From JAZNQL01 sp045531205 (GTDB lineage: Bacteria; Bacillota; Clostridia; UMGS1883; UMGS1540): 44,046 nucleotides of DNA. The notes beneath the pieces were generated by a model. It ran no database searches. It worked only from the letters and a program-made list of their open reading frames with translations, and was not told where the DNA came from. Made by a program: the position numbers and the translations under genes. The stretch is taken from contig JAZSDN010000055.1 in NCBI GenBank assembly GCA_045531205.1, positions 1 to 44,046 on the forward strand, in the 5' to 3' direction. This document shows, in pieces, positions 41,970-44,046 of this stretch; the stretch's first letter is position 1, and each line of letters opens with the position of its first letter.

Positions 41970-41996
41970 TGTTTTCCTCCAATAAATCGTCCGGAA

Positions 41997-43052
41997 TCAA
42001 AAGCAATTAATTTTTTCTATAACCTTGCCCACCGCCTCCGCCATAGAAACAAATCCAAAGTCTGTTGGATGGACATTATCTACAGTTCCGTTATTTTCGC
42101 AAAGTTTTGTAAGCTTTTGAGTACTTATATAATACACATTTTTATCGCCAGAAGATATTGCGTTGTTGTATGTAGTTTCAATAATACGTATACGTTCTTT
42201 TTCTTCCTCTGTAGGATTAAACTTTGGTCTTGGCATCATTATAACAGGAAGGTCACAATGCTTTTGGCGTATAGCCTTAAACATTTTTTCGCGAGTTTTT
42301 TCAAGATGTTCTGCGTTTGGTGCATTATAATCATAATCATAAACAAAAAGTGACATATCAAGATTTTTGATATATTCTATCATTTCATCCTCAGCTTTTG
42401 CACTGCCTGAAAATCCAAGATTTATAAAATCGCAATTGAATTTTCTTGACAAAATGCTTTCGTAACTCATTCCAGGTCTTGATGCGCACCCCCCTTGAGT
42501 AATTGAAGATCCGTAATATACAACAGGCTTTATATTTTTATATGGAGAAGCTTCTTCCAGCTTTGCTTTTTCCTGAATGCCTATCCACAAATTTTTAACG
42601 TTGCTGTATAAAGGGAAGTTTATGGTTATTTCTTTTAAGCCTTTAAAATTGCTTGTTTCAAAATTTATAATATTCTCATAGCCGTCCGTTGCTTCGCAAG
42701 GCGGAACAAATGTATTTACATAATTTCCATCAGCATATAAATCAAAGCCTATAGAACCTGTAAATGCAAAGTGAGGCATTTTCTGTAATCCATCCATTTG
42801 TGCATTTATAGCCACATAGTCGCTGTCTGTAATAAATTTAACTCTGCCCCCTGCTGTGTGAGTGTGCAACAGATATACATTTTCGCTGACTTTTTTTGCC
42901 GTTTCTTCAGGCATACGCCTATACTTTCCGTTTTCTTTAAAAATGCCAAACACTTTAAAAGGAGCTTCTTCTATACTATAAAATTTTATATCTTTTTTGT
43001 TTATGTTAGTTTTTATTTCAAAATTCTTGTCAATTTCATATATACTCGGCAT
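41997..43052 (-). CDS. SGNH-fold hydrolase with N-terminal GxDLY domain
   Basis: A two-domain esterase-like protein of 351 residues. The N-terminal beta domain contains GFDLY (102-106), the hallmark of the GxDLY family. The C-terminal SGNH domain has the nucleophile S183 in YGSSITQGG, G213 in NLGFSGS, and the D325-H328 pair in VDNVHPTDFGF; an asparagine for block III lies around 243. No signal peptide is seen, so it probably deacylates imported carbohydrate. It is second in the operon, 19 bases after the PHP gene. Confidence 0.87.
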   Translation of the reverse strand: MPSIYEIDKNFEIKTNINKKDIKFYSIEEAPFKVFGIFKENGKYRRMPEETAKKVSENVYLLHTHTAGGRVKFITDSDYVAINAQMDGLQKMPHFAFTGSIGFDLYADGNYVNTFVPPCEATDGYENIINFETSNFKGLKEITINFPLYSNVKNLWIGIQEKAKLEEASPYKNIKPVVYYGSSITQGGCASRPGMSYESILSRKFNCDFINLGFSGSAKAEDEMIEYIKNLDMSLFVYDYDYNAPNAEHLEKTREKMFKAIRQKHCDLPVIMMPRPKFNPTEEEKERIRIIETTYNNAISSGDKNVYYISTQKLTKLCENNGTVDNVHPTDFGFVSMAEAVGKVIEKINCF

Positions 43053-43071
43053 ATTAAAACCTCTTTTTCTT

Positions 43072-43752
43072 TTATAAATTTATAATAAAATCGCCAATAG
43101 ACATATTGTAATCTCTGTTTTTTAAAGCTTCTGCCACATCGTAAGAGGTTTTCATCGGCTTTTCAGTGAGTATTCCGCACAGACACTCTTGTCCGAAATG
43201 ATGAAAATCAGTGCCGCAGGTTGCAATCATATTATTTTCGTTTGCATATTTAGCCGCAAATCCAACGCGTGAATTATGTCCCGGATGAACATTAAAAACC
43301 TCCACACCGTCAAGACTTTTGGGGTTTACTTTTTGCATTCCGTCACGAAAAGGATGTGCCTGAATAATAATATTTTTTTCATTTTTATATTCTTTGTAAA
43401 AACTGTCAATCCCGTAAGGCAACATTTTATATATACTGTAAAGGTCTTCGGGGCAAATGCCAAAAATCAAATATTCGTTAATGTTTTCGGTAAATCTTAT
43501 TTCTGCACCTAAAATAACATTTAAACCAATCTTTTCTCCGGCTTCTACGCACTTATAATAATCTTCAAGATACCATTTTATCTTGTCTTCTACTGTTTCG
43601 CCTACAAGATTTTTTAAAAAATGATTTGTAATTACAATGCTGTCATATCCGTGTTCTTTATAAATCTCTACCATTATTTCGGGACTTATATCGCTGCATT
43701 TACTTACAGGACTTGTATGTGCGTGAAGCTCTGTTTTATAGCATTTATCCAT
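43072..43752 (-). CDS. PHP-domain metal-dependent phosphoesterase-like protein
   Basis: A 226-residue stand-alone PHP domain. Metal residues are in ELHAHTSPVSKC (H10, H12), ITNHF (H44), the glutamate of ILGAEIRF, IIQAHPFRDG, VFNVHPGH and TCGTDFHH. PHP proteins cleave phosphomonoesters or phosphodiesters or act as trinuclear-metal hydrolases; the substrate is unknown. It is the first gene of the five-gene operon and has a good promoter (43795-43823). A histidinol-phosphatase role is less likely away from his genes. Confidence 0.85.
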   Translation of the reverse strand: MDKCYKTELHAHTSPVSKCSDISPEIMVEIYKEHGYDSIVITNHFLKNLVGETVEDKIKWYLEDYYKCVEAGEKIGLNVILGAEIRFTENINEYLIFGICPEDLYSIYKMLPYGIDSFYKEYKNEKNIIIQAHPFRDGMQKVNPKSLDGVEVFNVHPGHNSRVGFAAKYANENNMIATCGTDFHHFGQECLCGILTEKPMKTSYDVAEALKNRDYNMSIGDFIINL

Positions 43753-43794
43753 ATCTTATACCCCTTTATGTCAAACAAATTTTGTATATAAAAA

Positions 43795-43823
43795 AGTATA
43801 TCATCTTTCCTTTACTTTTTCAA
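43795..43823 (-). promoter_or_regulatory. Promoter for the five-gene operon
   Basis: On the minus strand: -35 TTGAAA (43818-43823), 17-base spacer, -10 TATACT (43795-43800), leading into the PHP gene about 40 bases on. Confidence 0.7.
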
Positions 43824-43906
43824 CAATTTATTTATATACATAGCAAATGTGCATTACTTTGCCGTTTTATGTTATAATTTATTGCGTAAAAAAGACTTGT
43901 CAAAAT

Positions 43907-44046
43907 TGATATGCACCCCAAAAGTTAGACACTTTTGGAGGTGCATATTTTTTATGGGTAAAACAGGAAGAAAAAACAAAACATACTCGCCAGAATTCAA
44001 AATATCTGTTATAATGGATATGCGAGAACACCACCTTGGGTATTGT
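43907..44046 (+). mobile_element. Left end of an IS3-family insertion sequence (cut by the window edge)
   Basis: The likely terminal inverted repeat starts TGATATGCACCCCAAAAG at 43907, with the ACCCCAAAAGTTAGACA style seen in IS3-family ends. Just inside it a 17-base-pair hairpin with one bulged base (43909-43925 with 43931-43948) covers the transposase ribosome site GGAGGT (43937-43942). The right end lies outside the window. Confidence 0.75.
43954..44046 (+). CDS. IS3-family transposase OrfA, N-terminal fragment
   Basis: The first 31 codons are in frame to the window edge: MGKTGRKNKTYSPEFKISVI and on to HLGYC. The YSPEFKISVIMDMRE pattern is the helix-turn-helix start of IS3/IS150-type OrfA proteins, which bind the insertion-sequence ends. 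The gene is cut by the end of the window, so intactness and the OrfB frameshift cannot be judged. The start is unambiguous: ATG 11 bases after GGAGGT. Confidence 0.8.
   Translation, partial: MGKTGRKNKTYSPEFKISVIMDMREHHLGYC

Overview
The window looks like chromosomal DNA of a low-GC, Gram-positive, anaerobic member of the Clostridia, probably uncultured and gut-associated. The grounds are an AT-rich composition, purine-rich AAGGAGG-type ribosome binding sites, many sigma-A-like promoters with 17-base spacers, Firmicutes gene sets (yloU-fakA, yhaO-yhaN, uvrB-uvrA, azlCD, DUF4364, DUF1836), two S-layer-homology (SLH) proteins and carbohydrate-scavenging enzymes. The species cannot be fixed from the sequence.

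Layout. 148-8185 (minus) is a tightly packed six-gene run: yhaO, yhaN, yloU, fakA, aconitase, isocitrate dehydrogenase. 8186-13676 (minus) is accessory. It holds a GH39-like glycosidase bracketed by 53-base direct repeats, a membrane TPR protein, an ACT-ACT-metallo-beta-lactamase fusion and an amidohydrolase, separated by intergenic arrays of small hairpins. 13848-17610 holds a GNAT-like acyltransferase, glycogen synthase and 4-alpha-glucanotransferase. 17586-23795 holds a membrane-anchored propeller-like protein, uvrA and uvrB; uvrB-uvrA-anchor-malQ overlap end to end. 23933-25500 holds DUF4364 and the AzlCD exporter. 25729-30119 is a 1228-residue SLH surface protein preceded by a TetR regulator. 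30345-32639 holds an acyl-CoA synthetase-like protein and a divergent DUF1836 regulator. 32715-35744 holds a sialidase-like protein and an aldolase of the DapA/NanA family, with a divergent AraC regulator. 35751-35998 is a large foldable non-coding element. 36018-43752 holds a small SLH protein, a 500-base double hairpin array, a GH4 glycosidase and a five-gene catabolic-looking operon (PHP, SGNH hydrolase, amidohydrolase, two Gfo/Idh/MocA oxidoreductases). The right edge is the start of an IS3-family insertion sequence.

The most unusual content is non-coding. Three intergenic arrays (10751-10980, 12521-12715, 37093-37530) consist of short perfect hairpins separated by a constant spacer that is inverted about the array centre. 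Two of them are diverged copies whose hairpin arms carry paired, compensating substitutions, so pairing has been conserved while sequence changed. A second, unrelated 248-base element at 35751-35998 folds into a closed multi-branch structure with G-U pairs on the plus strand only. I did not find a complete defence system, CRISPR array, tRNA or rRNA.
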